This document shows positions 17,474 through 26,228 of a stretch of 64,000 nt of DNA, in pieces. The stretch lies in the NCBI GenBank assembly GCA_902587615.1, contig CACILY010000001.1, positions 40,887 through 104,886 on the forward strand, in the 5' to 3' direction. The stretch's first letter is position 1. The number at the start of each line of letters is the position of its first letter. Origin of the DNA: an uncultured Prochlorococcus sp. GTDB taxonomy: Bacteria > Cyanobacteriota > Cyanobacteriia > PCC-6307 > Cyanobiaceae. The position numbers and the translations under genes were made by a program. The notes under the pieces are model-generated. The model ran no database searches. It saw only the letters and a list, made by a program, of their open reading frames with translations, and had not been told where the DNA came from.

Positions 17474-17608
17474 ATGAACTTCTCAACACTACTATTGTCG
17501 ATATCAGTACCTTTTGTATTAGCTACGATATATTTCGGTACAAGAAATGGTTACTATGACAGCGATGATTACCAAGGAGACGGATGTGCTCACGATGTTA
17601 AACGCTAG
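17474..17608 (+). CDS. Small conserved membrane protein (44 aa)
   Basis: It begins MNFSTLLLSISVPFVLATIY. One N-terminal helix (residues 4-21) leads to a polar, acidic tail with GTRNGYYDSDDYQGDGCAH, a strongly ordered pattern that looks like a conserved small Prochlorococcus protein. Role unknown. It converges with the secreted protein at 17619. Confidence 0.65.
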   Translation: MNFSTLLLSISVPFVLATIYFGTRNGYYDSDDYQGDGCAHDVKR

Positions 17609-17618
17609 TCCTTAACAG

Positions 17619-17921
17619 TCAATTTCCTCCCTTATAAATACAGGTCCATCTGTTGTCGAACTGCCATACAGGCTTATATATTTCATCAGTTATTTGTTTC
17701 CCCGCTTTTTTACATTGTTCTAATGTGCTAACTTCAATTGCGAATAAGGATGGACTGGTTATACCACTTACTTGAGGCTTTACTCCAGGACCCTGCCTAT
17801 AACTCCCTATTACAAGCCAGTAAGTTGCATTTGCTTTTAGACTTGTACAAGTAAACAGAATGATTTGTATTAACAAGGTTGATACAATCTTTCTTATTTG
17901 AGAGCTTTTTGCTTTACTCAT
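17619..17921 (-). CDS. Secreted hypothetical protein
   Basis: One hundred residues. A basic start and hydrophobic stretch (IVSTLLIQIILFTCTSLKANA) form a signal peptide with probable cleavage after ANA. The mature part holds YWLVIGSYRQGPG, two cysteines (LEQCKKAG and WTCIYKG) and aromatic residues. It is probably periplasmic. No family recognised, though SPOR-like short proteins share the LVIGSY strand. Confidence 0.6.
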   Translation of the reverse strand: MSKAKSSQIRKIVSTLLIQIILFTCTSLKANATYWLVIGSYRQGPGVKPQVSGITSPSLFAIEVSTLEQCKKAGKQITDEIYKPVWQFDNRWTCIYKGGN

Positions 17922-18004
17922 ATTAGTTATATTTTAAGTAATGTTCTAATGTTATCAAATTAAAGCTACAATCCTAACCAGTTTAATCTTTAAATATTTA
18001 TAAT

Positions 18005-18850
18005 ATGCCTTTTTTTTCAATTGTTGCTGAACATGGTTATGAAATATATAGACAAATCATACTTGGTTTTATTCAAGGAATTACAGAGTTTCTACCAATA
18101 AGTAGTACTGCTCATTTGATTATTATTCCATCTCTTTTTGGCTGGCAGGAGCCCAGTCTAACCGTTATCGCTTCACTACAATTAGGTAGTATCGTTGCTT
18201 TATTTATTTATTTTTGGAATGATCTTAAAAAGGTAGGTAATGGATTTATATCTTTACTAAAGGGAGAATCCAACAACAGTTCTCGTTTAGCATCATTAAT
18301 ATTTATCGGTAACTTACCAATTATTTTCGTTGGATTATTGATTAAAATATATTGGCCTGGTTACGAAGATTCTCATTTAAGGTCTGCATTCTTTATAGCG
18401 ATTGTCTCTATATTTATGGCTTTGCTTCTAGCAATGGCAGAAAGAGTTGGTTCTATGAATAGATCAATAGAAAACATTTCCATCCCTAATTCCTTCATTA
18501 TTGGTTGCTCGCAAGTCCTGGCTTTGATACCTGGTGTTTCAAGGTCAGGTATAACTATTTCAGCATCACTATTAAGTAGTATTGATAGGTCTTCAGCAGC
18601 TAGATTTTCATTTTTATTGGGGATCCCTGCCATTACGCTGGCTGGCATGGTTGAAATAATTGACACTTTTTCAGACTCTTCTACTGAATCATTAACACCT
18701 TTAATATTTGGGATTTTTGCCTCCGCTGTCACTTCATGGTTCTCTATTGATTTTCTTATTAAATTCCTTAAAAGAAACTCTACTTATATTTTTGTATTTT
18801 ATAGATTACTTTTCGGCTTTTTTCTCTTAATCTATACACAGTACAATTAA
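18005..18850 (+). CDS. uppP: Undecaprenyl-diphosphatase
   Basis: A 281-residue membrane enzyme (BacA type) that converts undecaprenyl diphosphate to the monophosphate carrier needed for peptidoglycan and other envelope glycans. The two signature regions are visible: QGITEFLPISSTAHL near residue 27 (with the QxxxE catalytic motif) and PGVSRSGITIS in the second half. About eight membrane helices. It is monocistronic by position. The lipid carrier it recycles would also serve the glycan genes at 41-45 kb. Confidence 0.93.
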   Translation: MPFFSIVAEHGYEIYRQIILGFIQGITEFLPISSTAHLIIIPSLFGWQEPSLTVIASLQLGSIVALFIYFWNDLKKVGNGFISLLKGESNNSSRLASLIFIGNLPIIFVGLLIKIYWPGYEDSHLRSAFFIAIVSIFMALLLAMAERVGSMNRSIENISIPNSFIIGCSQVLALIPGVSRSGITISASLLSSIDRSSAARFSFLLGIPAITLAGMVEIIDTFSDSSTESLTPLIFGIFASAVTSWFSIDFLIKFLKRNSTYIFVFYRLLFGFFLLIYTQYN

Positions 18851-18917
18851 TCTTTAGAAACATGAGTCTTTCTACATTATAATTTTATCTTTCCTATGAT
18901 TTAACTCTATCTATATT

Positions 18918-19076
18918 ATGCTTAAAGTTTTCATGATATCTTTTGGTGAGATGAGTATTTCATTAACAACAGCAGTAATACTTATCAGTTTAACCCTCAT
19001 TACATTTTTATCTGTGATAATTAGTTCTTTAAGTTTATTTATGCCAGCTAATAGTAATGACAAAAATGGTGTATGA
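18918..19076 (+). CDS. Small membrane protein (52 aa)
   Basis: It starts MLKVFMISFGEMSISLTTAV. An internal ATG at 18951 (MSISLTTA) is an equally good start. One helix of about 25 hydrophobic residues is followed by a short polar tail (NSNDKNGV). No recognised family. Confidence 0.45.
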   Translation: MLKVFMISFGEMSISLTTAVILISLTLITFLSVIISSLSLFMPANSNDKNGV

Positions 19077-19116
19077 ATAATTTTAATAAGTTCTTACTTG
19101 CAGCTTCATTGACTAT

Positions 19117-19189
19117 CGGAACGGCGGGATTTGAACCCACGACCCCCACTACCCCAAAGTGGTGCGCTACCAAGCTGCGCTACGTCCCG
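19117..19189 (-). tRNA. tRNA-Pro (anticodon GGG)
   Basis: A 73-nt cloverleaf on the minus strand. The 7-bp acceptor stem is CGGGACG/CGTTCCG with one G-T pair, the D stem GCGC/GCGC, the anticodon stem CCACT/AGTGG with loop TTGGGGT (anticodon GGG), and the T arm GTGGG-TTCGAAT-CCCGC. CCA is not encoded. GGG reads CCC and CCT codons. Confidence 0.95.
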
Positions 19190-19204
19190 AGTTTATAAAT
19201 TATA

Positions 19205-19576
19205 TCAAGCTGGTTCATTTCTGTGTTGATTAGGAGATTTCATAAACTTTCTTATTTTCAGCCTTTTAAGTATTCTCCTTTGTAGAAGTAAATGAGTGTC
19301 AGCAGAATAACCATTTATCTTTAACTCTCTAGCTAGAGCTCTTAATTCTTTTGTAGTCATCGTTGAGACGAAATAATATGGATTTATTCTGCTATACTTT
19401 TTAATCGAAATTTGATTATCATTAAACTCCTCTTTATTTATACTTAAGGTAAACTCTGCCATCCATTCTGGTATTAGTACAAAGATTACAGCAAGGATTC
19501 CATATAAATTATTTATAAGTCTTGAGTGATTATCCTTTTTTATATTGTCTTTTCCCTGGAGATGATGGTCGTTCAC
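19205..19576 (-). CDS. Hypothetical membrane protein with SAP/Rho-N-like helix pair
   Basis: A 123-residue frame from a GTG. One hydrophobic helix near residues 24-42 (LYGILAVIFVLIPEWMAEF). The C-terminal half TMTTKELRALARELKINGYS followed by basic helices resembles the short LeuExxxRAxA-type helix-turn of SAP or Rho_N domains. The start is uncertain. It lies 15 bp beyond the tRNA gene on the same strand. Confidence 0.55.
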   Translation of the reverse strand: MNDHHLQGKDNIKKDNHSRLINNLYGILAVIFVLIPEWMAEFTLSINKEEFNDNQISIKKYSRINPYYFVSTMTTKELRALARELKINGYSADTHLLLQRRILKRLKIRKFMKSPNQHRNEPA

Positions 19577-19621
19577 CTTATATACCCCAGATTAAATTTT
19601 TATACTTAATTCCAATATACA

Positions 19622-19804
19622 TTAAATAAAAGAGCTGTTTAAATCTGTTTTATTAAGGGTTGTCTGCAATGGAGAGTCTTTCCATTCCATTTCCGGTTGA
19701 TTAACTCTATTATTTGGAATTGTCGCAAAAACAACAAGGAAAATTAATAGTATCGTACTTATTATTATTGTTATAACCGTTTTATCTGATAGTTGATTGT
19801 CCAT
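19622..19804 (-). CDS. Small membrane protein (60 aa)
   Basis: It begins MDNQLSDKTVITIIISTILL. One helix of about 20 residues (10-29), then a polar tail with WKDSPLQTTLNKTD. It lies between msrA and the gene at 19205 on the same strand and may share their transcript. Function unknown. Confidence 0.5.
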   Translation of the reverse strand: MDNQLSDKTVITIIISTILLIFLVVFATIPNNRVNQPEMEWKDSPLQTTLNKTDLNSSFI

Positions 19805-19817
19805 AGCTATTGTTAAT

Positions 19818-20558
19818 TTATACTCGAATAGGGGATACTGTACTTCTTAAAACACAATGTGTTTCAGACCAATTATAGTTTTGCCAAACATCTTTTTTTA
19901 GTTTGAAGTTTGCACCTTCAAATTCATCTAATTTTACTTTTGTTGGCATTGCCGAGCAATATTGTCTGCTTCCAGGTTTTGCTAAATATTGTTGGTGATA
20001 TTCTTCTGCATAATAGAAGGTTTTATCTGTGCAAATTTCTGTTGATATTTCTCCAATTCCATGTATGGCTAAATTCTTCTGGTAACCATATTTGCTCGCT
20101 AAAATTAATTTAGAATGATCTGGATTGTTGGAATATATTACTGATCTATATTGACTACCTCTATCGTTTCCCTGACGATTACCTTGCGTTGGATTGTGAC
20201 ATTCCCAAAATAATTTGAGAAGATCGCTTAAATCTATTTCTAATTTATTCCAAACAACTCTTACTACCTCAGCATGTCCTGTCATGCCAGTACATATTTG
20301 ATTGTAATTAGGATCAGTAGTTTTTCCTCCTGCATAGCCTACTGAGGTTGTTATAACACCAGGGAGTTTCCAAAATCCTTTTTCTGCTCCCCAGAAGCAG
20401 CCACATCCAAATATTATCTCATCTTCATTTTGTTTTAAGGGCGAATCTAGTACTGTCCCTAAAACATAGTGCTTTATCTGGCTGGTTTTATTCATTTGTT
20501 TTCGATTGCGTCCCAAATTGAAAATTGACTTGAGCATTGAATAATTAGGGCTAATCAA
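19818..20558 (-). CDS. msrA: Peptide methionine sulfoxide reductase A
   Basis: A 246-residue enzyme reducing methionine-S-sulfoxide in oxidised proteins, an oxidative stress repair function. The catalytic motif GCFWGAE is at about residues 53-59, with the active cysteine in GCGCFWGAEKGF. GHAEVVRV, NPTQGNRQGNDRGSQYRS and the C-terminal YCSAMPTKV follow. The roughly 50-residue N-terminal part before the motif is longer than in compact MsrA proteins. Its start overlaps the end of the membrane protein gene at 20551. Confidence 0.93.
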   Translation of the reverse strand: MISPNYSMLKSIFNLGRNRKQMNKTSQIKHYVLGTVLDSPLKQNEDEIIFGCGCFWGAEKGFWKLPGVITTSVGYAGGKTTDPNYNQICTGMTGHAEVVRVVWNKLEIDLSDLLKLFWECHNPTQGNRQGNDRGSQYRSVIYSNNPDHSKLILASKYGYQKNLAIHGIGEISTEICTDKTFYYAEEYHQQYLAKPGSRQYCSAMPTKVKLDEFEGANFKLKKDVWQNYNWSETHCVLRSTVSPIRV

Positions 20559-20811
20559 AATTAATCACTTCCTCAGATTCTAGTTTAATGTTGTTTAGTA
20601 ACGTCGTTACAAATGCGAATAATAAGAAAGGAAGACTTAGAACCAATATCAGGCCAACACCAACAAGTGCATAGATGGGTCTAGATGAACCCATTAGACC
20701 CAAGCCAGCTGCAAGACTGACAAAAATCACTCCCATCCAGGCTAAAATCTGAACATATATATCTCCAAAAGTTAAATCACATCTGATGGAATAGTTAGAT
20801 TTGTTAGCCAT
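20551..20811 (-). CDS. Hypothetical two-span membrane protein
   Basis: Eighty-six residues from ATG at 20811 (MANKSNYSIRCDLTFGDIYV). A longer frame from 20841 exists but adds ten unlikely residues. Two hydrophobic helices flank a GSSRP turn: VQILAWMGVIFVSLAAGLGL, and LVGVGLILVLSLPFLLFAF. It overlaps msrA by 8 bp, suggesting coupled expression. No named family. Confidence 0.6.
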   Translation of the reverse strand: MANKSNYSIRCDLTFGDIYVQILAWMGVIFVSLAAGLGLMGSSRPIYALVGVGLILVLSLPFLLFAFVTTLLNNIKLESEEVINFD

Positions 20812-20911
20812 ATTATTGAAATAATGAGTTTTATACTGCAACCTAATTGTTTTGAATCAATTTGAATGGTTTTTAATACTTCTAGAGATGAACTTTAATG
20901 ATATGCAGATT

Positions 20912-22663
20912 CTATGTAGTGTTTTTGATCTCTTGTTCAGCTTGCTCTCTTTCCCAAAGACTTTTATATGTTCCACGCGACTTTATGAGATCCTCGTGTT
21001 TACCTTGTTGGACAATTTTACCTTCATCCATTACTAAGATTCTTTCACAGGCAGCAGCAGCTGAAAGTTGGTGGCTAATCATTAAGATTGTTCTTTGCCT
21101 ATTATTTCTTATTGAATCAAGAATCCCAGCTGCTGTGTTGTTGTCTACGCTTGCAAGTGCATCATCCAAAACTATTATTGGCGCGTCAACTAATAAAGCT
21201 CTACCAAGTGCGGTCCTTTGTCTTTGGCCACCACTGAGTGTGATTCCTCTTTCTCCTACTAATGTTTTATATCCATCCGGAAACCCTTTAATGTCATCAG
21301 TTAATCTTGCTTGTTCCGCAGAATTTTCAATTCTTTTTTGTGATGCATATGGTTCACCATATCGTAGATTTTCAGAGAGTGTATTCGTGAAAAGATAACC
21401 TTCTTGAGGTACTAAAGCTATATTTTTTCTAAGATCATTTAGTTTGATATCAACAATATCTATATCATCTAAGAATAGCTGTCCTTTTGAAATCTCTATC
21501 ATCCTTCCTAATGCTCTTGCTAAAGTTGTTTTCCCACATCCAACAGGTCCTACAATCGCAACTAATTCACCTGGTTTTATTTTAAAGCTGACATCTTCGA
21601 GGATAAACTTATTACTATTTTGATATTTTATAAATAGATTCTTGGCTTGTAATTTACCTAATGCTTGTTCTTTAAATTCAACAGAGTCCTTTGTGTCTTT
21701 GATTAAAGGTTCTTGATTTAGTAATTCTTCTATTCTTTCTAGACTGACCTGACCTAATTGAAATGTATTTAGTGTAAACCCTAGCAAAGCAGTTGGGAAA
21801 ACTAATCTTTCAACATAAAGTATTAGAGCTACCAAGCCTCCAATTGTAATTAAATTATTATCTAATCTAGAGCTTCCAATTGCAATTAATAATAAAAGTG
21901 AAACTGAGGAGATCCCTTGTAAAAGCGGAAATAAAGTACTAGCTGTTTTTGCAAGATTTGTTGCAGAATCCCTGTACTTATTATTTAATATTTCAAAAGC
22001 TTTTTGCTCTGATTTTTCTTGTGCATAAATCTTTATTGCACTAATTCCTGATAAATCTTCTTGTATAAGTTCACTCAACCTTGATAATGCTTCTTGTTGA
22101 CTTTTTCTTTGTCTCACCATTCTTCCACCAAACAGTCCTACTATTCCAAGTATTAATGGGTATAGAGATATCGCTGCAATAGTCATAAATGGATCTATTG
22201 CAAGCATTGCAGGGAGAGTAAAACTGTATGCCAGAAATGTATTTGTGAGGCTAAGGATTGCGAACCCTAAAAGTCTTCTGATGTTTTCTATATCGCTAGT
22301 AGATCTACTAATTACTTCTCCACTTCCAATTTCCTGTAACCATCCAGAATCTTGAGTCAGCATATGGTCGAATAATCTCTGACGAAGATTCACTTCTATC
22401 TGTCTCCCGACTCCAAAGACTAATTGTCTTGATATAAGTCTTACAACCGCCATAGAGGTTGCAAGAACAATTAGCCAAGCTGCTTTCTTAAGAACAATAT
22501 TAAAAGTAAATCCACCTTGAAGCTCGTCTATAATTCTTTTGACTTCCATTGGTATAGCTACACTCAACAGATTAACTATCAACAGACTTAATGCTCCAAG
22601 CAATAAAGTCCTTCTGTGAGGTTTTATGTATTTTCTTATCAGGTCTAACCTTAGTGCTGACAT
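20912..22663 (-). CDS. ABC half-exporter with degenerate catalytic site
   Basis: A 583-residue MsbA/MdlA-like half transporter: six N-terminal helices (about 1-310), then a nucleotide-binding domain with GPVGCGKTT Walker A, a Q-loop PQEGYLF, signature LSGGQRQR and switch histidine in ISHQLSA. The Walker B is IIVLDDALASVD, so the residue that is normally the catalytic glutamate is aspartate. Such sites usually belong to heterodimeric exporters paired with a normal half. No partner gene lies in this window. Likely substrates (lipid, peptide or drug) cannot be told. Confidence 0.85.
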   Translation of the reverse strand: MSALRLDLIRKYIKPHRRTLLLGALSLLIVNLLSVAIPMEVKRIIDELQGGFTFNIVLKKAAWLIVLATSMAVVRLISRQLVFGVGRQIEVNLRQRLFDHMLTQDSGWLQEIGSGEVISRSTSDIENIRRLLGFAILSLTNTFLAYSFTLPAMLAIDPFMTIAAISLYPLILGIVGLFGGRMVRQRKSQQEALSRLSELIQEDLSGISAIKIYAQEKSEQKAFEILNNKYRDSATNLAKTASTLFPLLQGISSVSLLLLIAIGSSRLDNNLITIGGLVALILYVERLVFPTALLGFTLNTFQLGQVSLERIEELLNQEPLIKDTKDSVEFKEQALGKLQAKNLFIKYQNSNKFILEDVSFKIKPGELVAIVGPVGCGKTTLARALGRMIEISKGQLFLDDIDIVDIKLNDLRKNIALVPQEGYLFTNTLSENLRYGEPYASQKRIENSAEQARLTDDIKGFPDGYKTLVGERGITLSGGQRQRTALGRALLVDAPIIVLDDALASVDNNTAAGILDSIRNNRQRTILMISHQLSAAAACERILVMDEGKIVQQGKHEDLIKSRGTYKSLWEREQAEQEIKNTT

Positions 22664-22743
22664 TAATTTTGAGCCATGTGTTTGAACCTAAGCCCAAGGG
22701 GACAATAATTTGACTATTTTATGAATCCCTAGAATTTTCAAAG

Positions 22744-23055
22744 ATGAATCAACAAGGTCAACAACATCCATTGTATTCAGGAGATAGAAATCATTTGGAT
22801 CGATTATTAGGAATAGCTTCACCTAAGGATGAGAATTTAGTTGATCTTGCAAGACTTTTAATTAGATATCGAGATTTTCCAGGAGTAGAAGATCTTAAAA
22901 CAGACATAACTAAAATTATGAAATTATGGGGATTGAGTCAAGACACTCTCTATCAAAAGACAAAGAACATTTGGGCCAAAGGGTTTAGACCTGGTGAAAA
23001 TCTTGAGGAAGGCATCGGTTCTGGCTTTGATACTTCTGATAAGACAACTAATTGA
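22744..23055 (+). CDS. DUF3288 family protein
   Basis: A 103-residue cyanobacterial protein matching DUF3288: HPLYSGDRNHLDRLL, then LVDLARLLIRYRDFPG and WGLSQDTLYQKTKNIW. It is soluble and helical. The family is restricted largely to cyanobacteria and has no assigned role. It is divergent from the ABC half-exporter across 80 bp. Confidence 0.8.
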   Translation: MNQQGQQHPLYSGDRNHLDRLLGIASPKDENLVDLARLLIRYRDFPGVEDLKTDITKIMKLWGLSQDTLYQKTKNIWAKGFRPGENLEEGIGSGFDTSDKTTN

Positions 23056-23156
23056 TGGGCTATAAATGATTTAAAAACTATTTCTCTATAATTTTGACGA
23101 TGTTAAAAAATCTATTATGAGTAAAACTCTGAGCTTTCACCCTTAATTTCGATTAG

Positions 23157-24188
23157 ATGTCTTCCTCTTTTTCTTGTTCAGAACTTCTGGAGTCCCTCTT
23201 AGAAAAAAACAATTTATCCACACATGAAGCTGCAGAACTAATGTCTGCTTGGCTAACAGAGGAATTGCAACCTGTTCAGACAGGTGCTTTATTAGCAGCT
23301 TTGAGAGCGAAGGGTTTAACAGGAATCGAACTTGCCTCGATGGCAAAAGTTCTAAGGACCGCTTGTAAGCCTTCTTTCCATATACCAGATTTGGCAATGG
23401 TTGACACTTGTGGTACAGGTGGTGATGGTGCTGAAACGTTTAATATTTCAACAGCTGTTGCTTTCCTTGCCGCTTCTTGCGGCGCAAATGTGGCTAAACA
23501 CGGTAATCGAAGTGCAAGCGGGAAAGTTGGCTCGGCTGATGTTTTAGAAGAGATAGGTATAAATTTAAAGGCATCTTTAGAAAAAGTTTCCAAGGCTGTA
23601 TCGGAAGAACATATCTCATTTCTTTTCGCACCAGTTTGGCATCCTGCACTTGTTAATCTTGCTCCTTTAAGAAAAAGTCTAGGAGTACGAACTGTTTTTA
23701 ATTTACTTGGACCTCTTGTAAATCCTTTGCAACCAAAATATCAAGTTTTGGGTGTAGCCAAGAGTGACCTACTTGATCCTATGGTCGATGCATTGCTAGA
23801 TATTGGATTGGAGAGAGCTGTTGTTGTCCATGGTTTTGGAGGTTTGGATGAGGCGTCTTTGGAAGGTCCTAATGATGTTCGGTTTCTTCAGAATGGCAGA
23901 ATCACGAAAGACGTGATCGATCCAGCTTCTTTAGGATTGACTCAGGCTTCTAATACTGAACTAAAAGGTGGAGATGTACAAACCAATGCTGATATTCTCA
24001 CCTCGATTCTTCAGGGTTTAGGAACTAAGCCTCAAAGGGAAGTAGTTGCTCTTAATAATTCATTAGTTCTATGGGCTGCTGGTATTGAAACTGATTTGAA
24101 ATTAGCTTTAGAAATCTCTTTTGATTCTTTACAAACTGGGAAAGCTTTTAAAGTTATGGAAGGCTTAAAGGCTTTTCTCGATACTTAA
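23157..24188 (+). CDS. trpD: Anthranilate phosphoribosyltransferase
   Basis: A 343-residue enzyme of tryptophan biosynthesis that transfers phosphoribose from PRPP to anthranilate. Motifs: DTCGTGGDG (PRPP loop), [32 protein letters not shown] and the later [11 protein letters not shown] metal-binding region. Length is normal for the family. carA follows on the same strand after 37 bp, so joint expression is plausible though the pathways differ. Confidence 0.96.
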   Translation: MSSSFSCSELLESLLEKNNLSTHEAAELMSAWLTEELQPVQTGALLAALRAKGLTGIELASMAKVLRTACKPSFHIPDLAMVDTCGTGGDGAETFNISTAVAFLAASCGANVAKHGNRSASGKVGSADVLEEIGINLKASLEKVSKAVSEEHISFLFAPVWHPALVNLAPLRKSLGVRTVFNLLGPLVNPLQPKYQVLGVAKSDLLDPMVDALLDIGLERAVVVHGFGGLDEASLEGPNDVRFLQNGRITKDVIDPASLGLTQASNTELKGGDVQTNADILTSILQGLGTKPQREVVALNNSLVLWAAGIETDLKLALEISFDSLQTGKAFKVMEGLKAFLDT

Positions 24189-24225
24189 ATTATTTATTTG
24201 ATTAAATAATGATCCCTTAAATTAA

Positions 24226-25380
24226 ATGATCTCTAAAAATTATAATGCAGCCATTTTGCTACTCGCAGATGGGACCTTTTTTAAAGGTAGGAGTTTTGGT
24301 TTTAATGGTACAGCTAAAGGTGAAGTTGTTTTTAATACTGGTATTACTGGTTACCAAGAAGTACTAACTGATCCGAGTTATTTCGGACAATTAGTTACTT
24401 TTACTTATCCAGAGATAGGAAATACTGGAATTAATGAAGAAGATAACGAGTCAAGCTCTGTTTCTGTAAAAGGAGTTATTGTAAGAGAATTTACATCTAA
24501 TCCTAGTAATTGGCGTTCTAAACTTTCTATTGAAGATTGGTTCTCTCAAAACAAAGTTGTTGGAATATCTGGAATAGATACTCGGGCTTTAGTTAAACAT
24601 CTAAGAGAGTATGGATCTATGAATGGGATTATTACTACTGATTTAAATACTCCTATTATTGAATTAAAGAACAAAATTGATCAGGCTTCTAATATGGAGG
24701 GGCTAAATCTTGTAAACAACGTTTCGACCAAAATTTCCTACAAATGGGATCACAAATGTCCAGTTAATTTTGATCAGAGAATAATTACAAGAATAGATAA
24801 ACCATATAAAATTGTAGCTATAGATTTCGGTATTAAAAAGTCAATCCTTCATCGATTGGTTGCTCATGGATGTGAGGTGACAGTTTTACCAGCTTCAACT
24901 GATATTACGAATGTTCTTAGTCTTAATCCTGAAGGCATATTTTTTTCAAATGGTCCTGGTGATCCTTCTGCTGTATCCCATGGAATTTCACTTGCAAAGG
25001 ATTTGATAAGTCAAACTAACATTCCAATATTTGGAATATGTTTGGGACATCAAATTATAGGTTTGGCTTTAGGAGGAAAAACTTTCAAACTTAATTATGG
25101 ACATAGAGGATTAAACCATCCTTGCGGCATATCTGGAAGACTTGAAATTACCAGTCAAAACCATGGTTTCGCTTTAGATCCTTCCTCATTAGATAGTAAC
25201 GTTGTTGAAATTACTCATATGAATCTCAATGATAGAACTGTTGCAGGTATAGCGATGTGTAAAAAACCCGTTTTTGGGGTTCAATATCATCCAGAAGCTA
25301 GTCCTGGACCTCACGATGCTGATCATCATTTCAATAGATTTGTTTCTCTAATAAAAAAAGATCGATCAAGCGTGGTTTAG
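24226..25380 (+). CDS. carA: Carbamoyl-phosphate synthase small subunit
   Basis: A 384-residue glutaminase subunit that supplies ammonia for carbamoyl phosphate (arginine and pyrimidines). The N-terminal CPSase small-chain domain starts with [14 protein letters not shown]. The class-I glutamine amidotransferase domain has [10 protein letters not shown], the nucleophile elbow GICLGHQI, and the HxE pair in YHPEASPGP. The large subunit gene (carB) is not in the window. Same strand as trpD. Confidence 0.96.
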   Translation: MISKNYNAAILLLADGTFFKGRSFGFNGTAKGEVVFNTGITGYQEVLTDPSYFGQLVTFTYPEIGNTGINEEDNESSSVSVKGVIVREFTSNPSNWRSKLSIEDWFSQNKVVGISGIDTRALVKHLREYGSMNGIITTDLNTPIIELKNKIDQASNMEGLNLVNNVSTKISYKWDHKCPVNFDQRIITRIDKPYKIVAIDFGIKKSILHRLVAHGCEVTVLPASTDITNVLSLNPEGIFFSNGPGDPSAVSHGISLAKDLISQTNIPIFGICLGHQIIGLALGGKTFKLNYGHRGLNHPCGISGRLEITSQNHGFALDPSSLDSNVVEITHMNLNDRTVAGIAMCKKPVFGVQYHPEASPGPHDADHHFNRFVSLIKKDRSSVV

Positions 25381-25425
25381 TTTGATTTAAATAACTACAC
25401 TTCTGCACATAAGCACATAATTATC

Positions 25426-25431
25426 AGGAGG
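25426..25431 (+). promoter_or_regulatory. Strong Shine-Dalgarno sequence (AGGAGG)
   Basis: A perfect AGGAGG nine bases before ATA 25441 and eighteen bases before the nearest canonical codon (TTG 25450). The spacing favours ATA as the start of the STAS gene. Such strong sites are rare in this A+T-rich genome. Confidence 0.7.
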
Positions 25432-25440
25432 ATTAAACCC

Positions 25441-25806
25441 ATAAACGATTTGCAACGACTCACTGTTTCTTTACGTGGTGGATTCGATAGGCGTAAAGGT
25501 TGCCTTGTGTTTTATTTCACAGGTCAATTGGATGCTTATTCAGAGAAGCAGTTCACAACCTATGTAATTGATGTTCTAGATACAAATCAATTGTCAGTTG
25601 TTATTGATTTGTCGAAAATCGACTTCATTGACTCTTCAGGCTTAGGAGCAATGGTTCATATGGCTAAACATTGCAATAAAGCAAAGAGACCTTTCTTGGT
25701 TGTTGGTAATGCAAGAGTTAAGCAGACTATTAAATTGGTTAGACTTGAGGAATTTCTTCATTTGGTTCCAGACTTATCGACAGCACTAGATCAATTGGCG
25801 GCTTGA
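25441..25806 (+). CDS. STAS domain anti-anti-sigma-like protein, probable ATA start
   Basis: A single STAS domain of about 121 residues. YFTGQLDAYSEKQ is followed by the phosphorylation-loop region VVIDLSKIDFIDSSGLGAMV, with the serine expected to be the kinase target, and VVGNARVKQTIKLV. SpoIIAA-type proteins bind partner kinases or sigma regulators. The partner is unknown here. No ATG or GTG exists near the N-terminus; ATA at 25441 (N-terminus NDLQRLTVSLRGG) has ideal spacing from AGGAGG, while TTG 25450 is too far. Ends overlapping the next gene. Confidence 0.82.
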   Translation: MNDLQRLTVSLRGGFDRRKGCLVFYFTGQLDAYSEKQFTTYVIDVLDTNQLSVVIDLSKIDFIDSSGLGAMVHMAKHCNKAKRPFLVVGNARVKQTIKLVRLEEFLHLVPDLSTALDQLAA

Positions 25807-26228
25807 CTGATTGGATTCGGCTTCAGAAACCTTCAGGGTCTCCAGAAGATTTAGGACCGCTTCAATTAGCATGGTTAGGAGATGCAATTTGGGAGATGCA
25901 TCAACGTCTTCGTTATTGCAAAAAACCTGGTCGGGCTAAAGATCTTCATATTGCGGTAGTTTCTGAGGTTAAGGCTGACGCCCAGGCTGAGGCTATTGTT
26001 TTTTTAGATAAATACTTAACTGACGCAGAAAAGGATATTGTAAGAAAAGGACGAAATCGAGCTGGTAGAGGTCCTCGTAAGTGTGATGCAGCCATTTATG
26101 CAATGGCTACAGGCTTTGAAGCCCTTATTGGTTGGCTCTATTTAAACAATCCTTGTCGTCTTGCTCAATTATTTGATCAACTTCAAGAGAATTCAACTCA
26201 TTTAAGAAAAGAACAAAACAATGGTTAA
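25803..26228 (+). CDS. mrnC: Mini-ribonuclease 3
   Basis: A 141-residue RNase III-like protein without a dsRNA-binding domain, the Mini-III type that matures 23S rRNA ends. Seen: PLQLAWLGDAIWEMHQRLRY with catalytic Asp in LGDA, VSEVKADAQAEA, and the second acidic motif KCDAAIYAMATGFEALIGWLY. The TTG start overlaps the STAS stop (TTGA), and the gene overlaps rlmB by 8 bp. Adjacency to an rRNA methyltransferase fits rRNA maturation. Confidence 0.88.
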   Translation: MTDWIRLQKPSGSPEDLGPLQLAWLGDAIWEMHQRLRYCKKPGRAKDLHIAVVSEVKADAQAEAIVFLDKYLTDAEKDIVRKGRNRAGRGPRKCDAAIYAMATGFEALIGWLYLNNPCRLAQLFDQLQENSTHLRKEQNNG

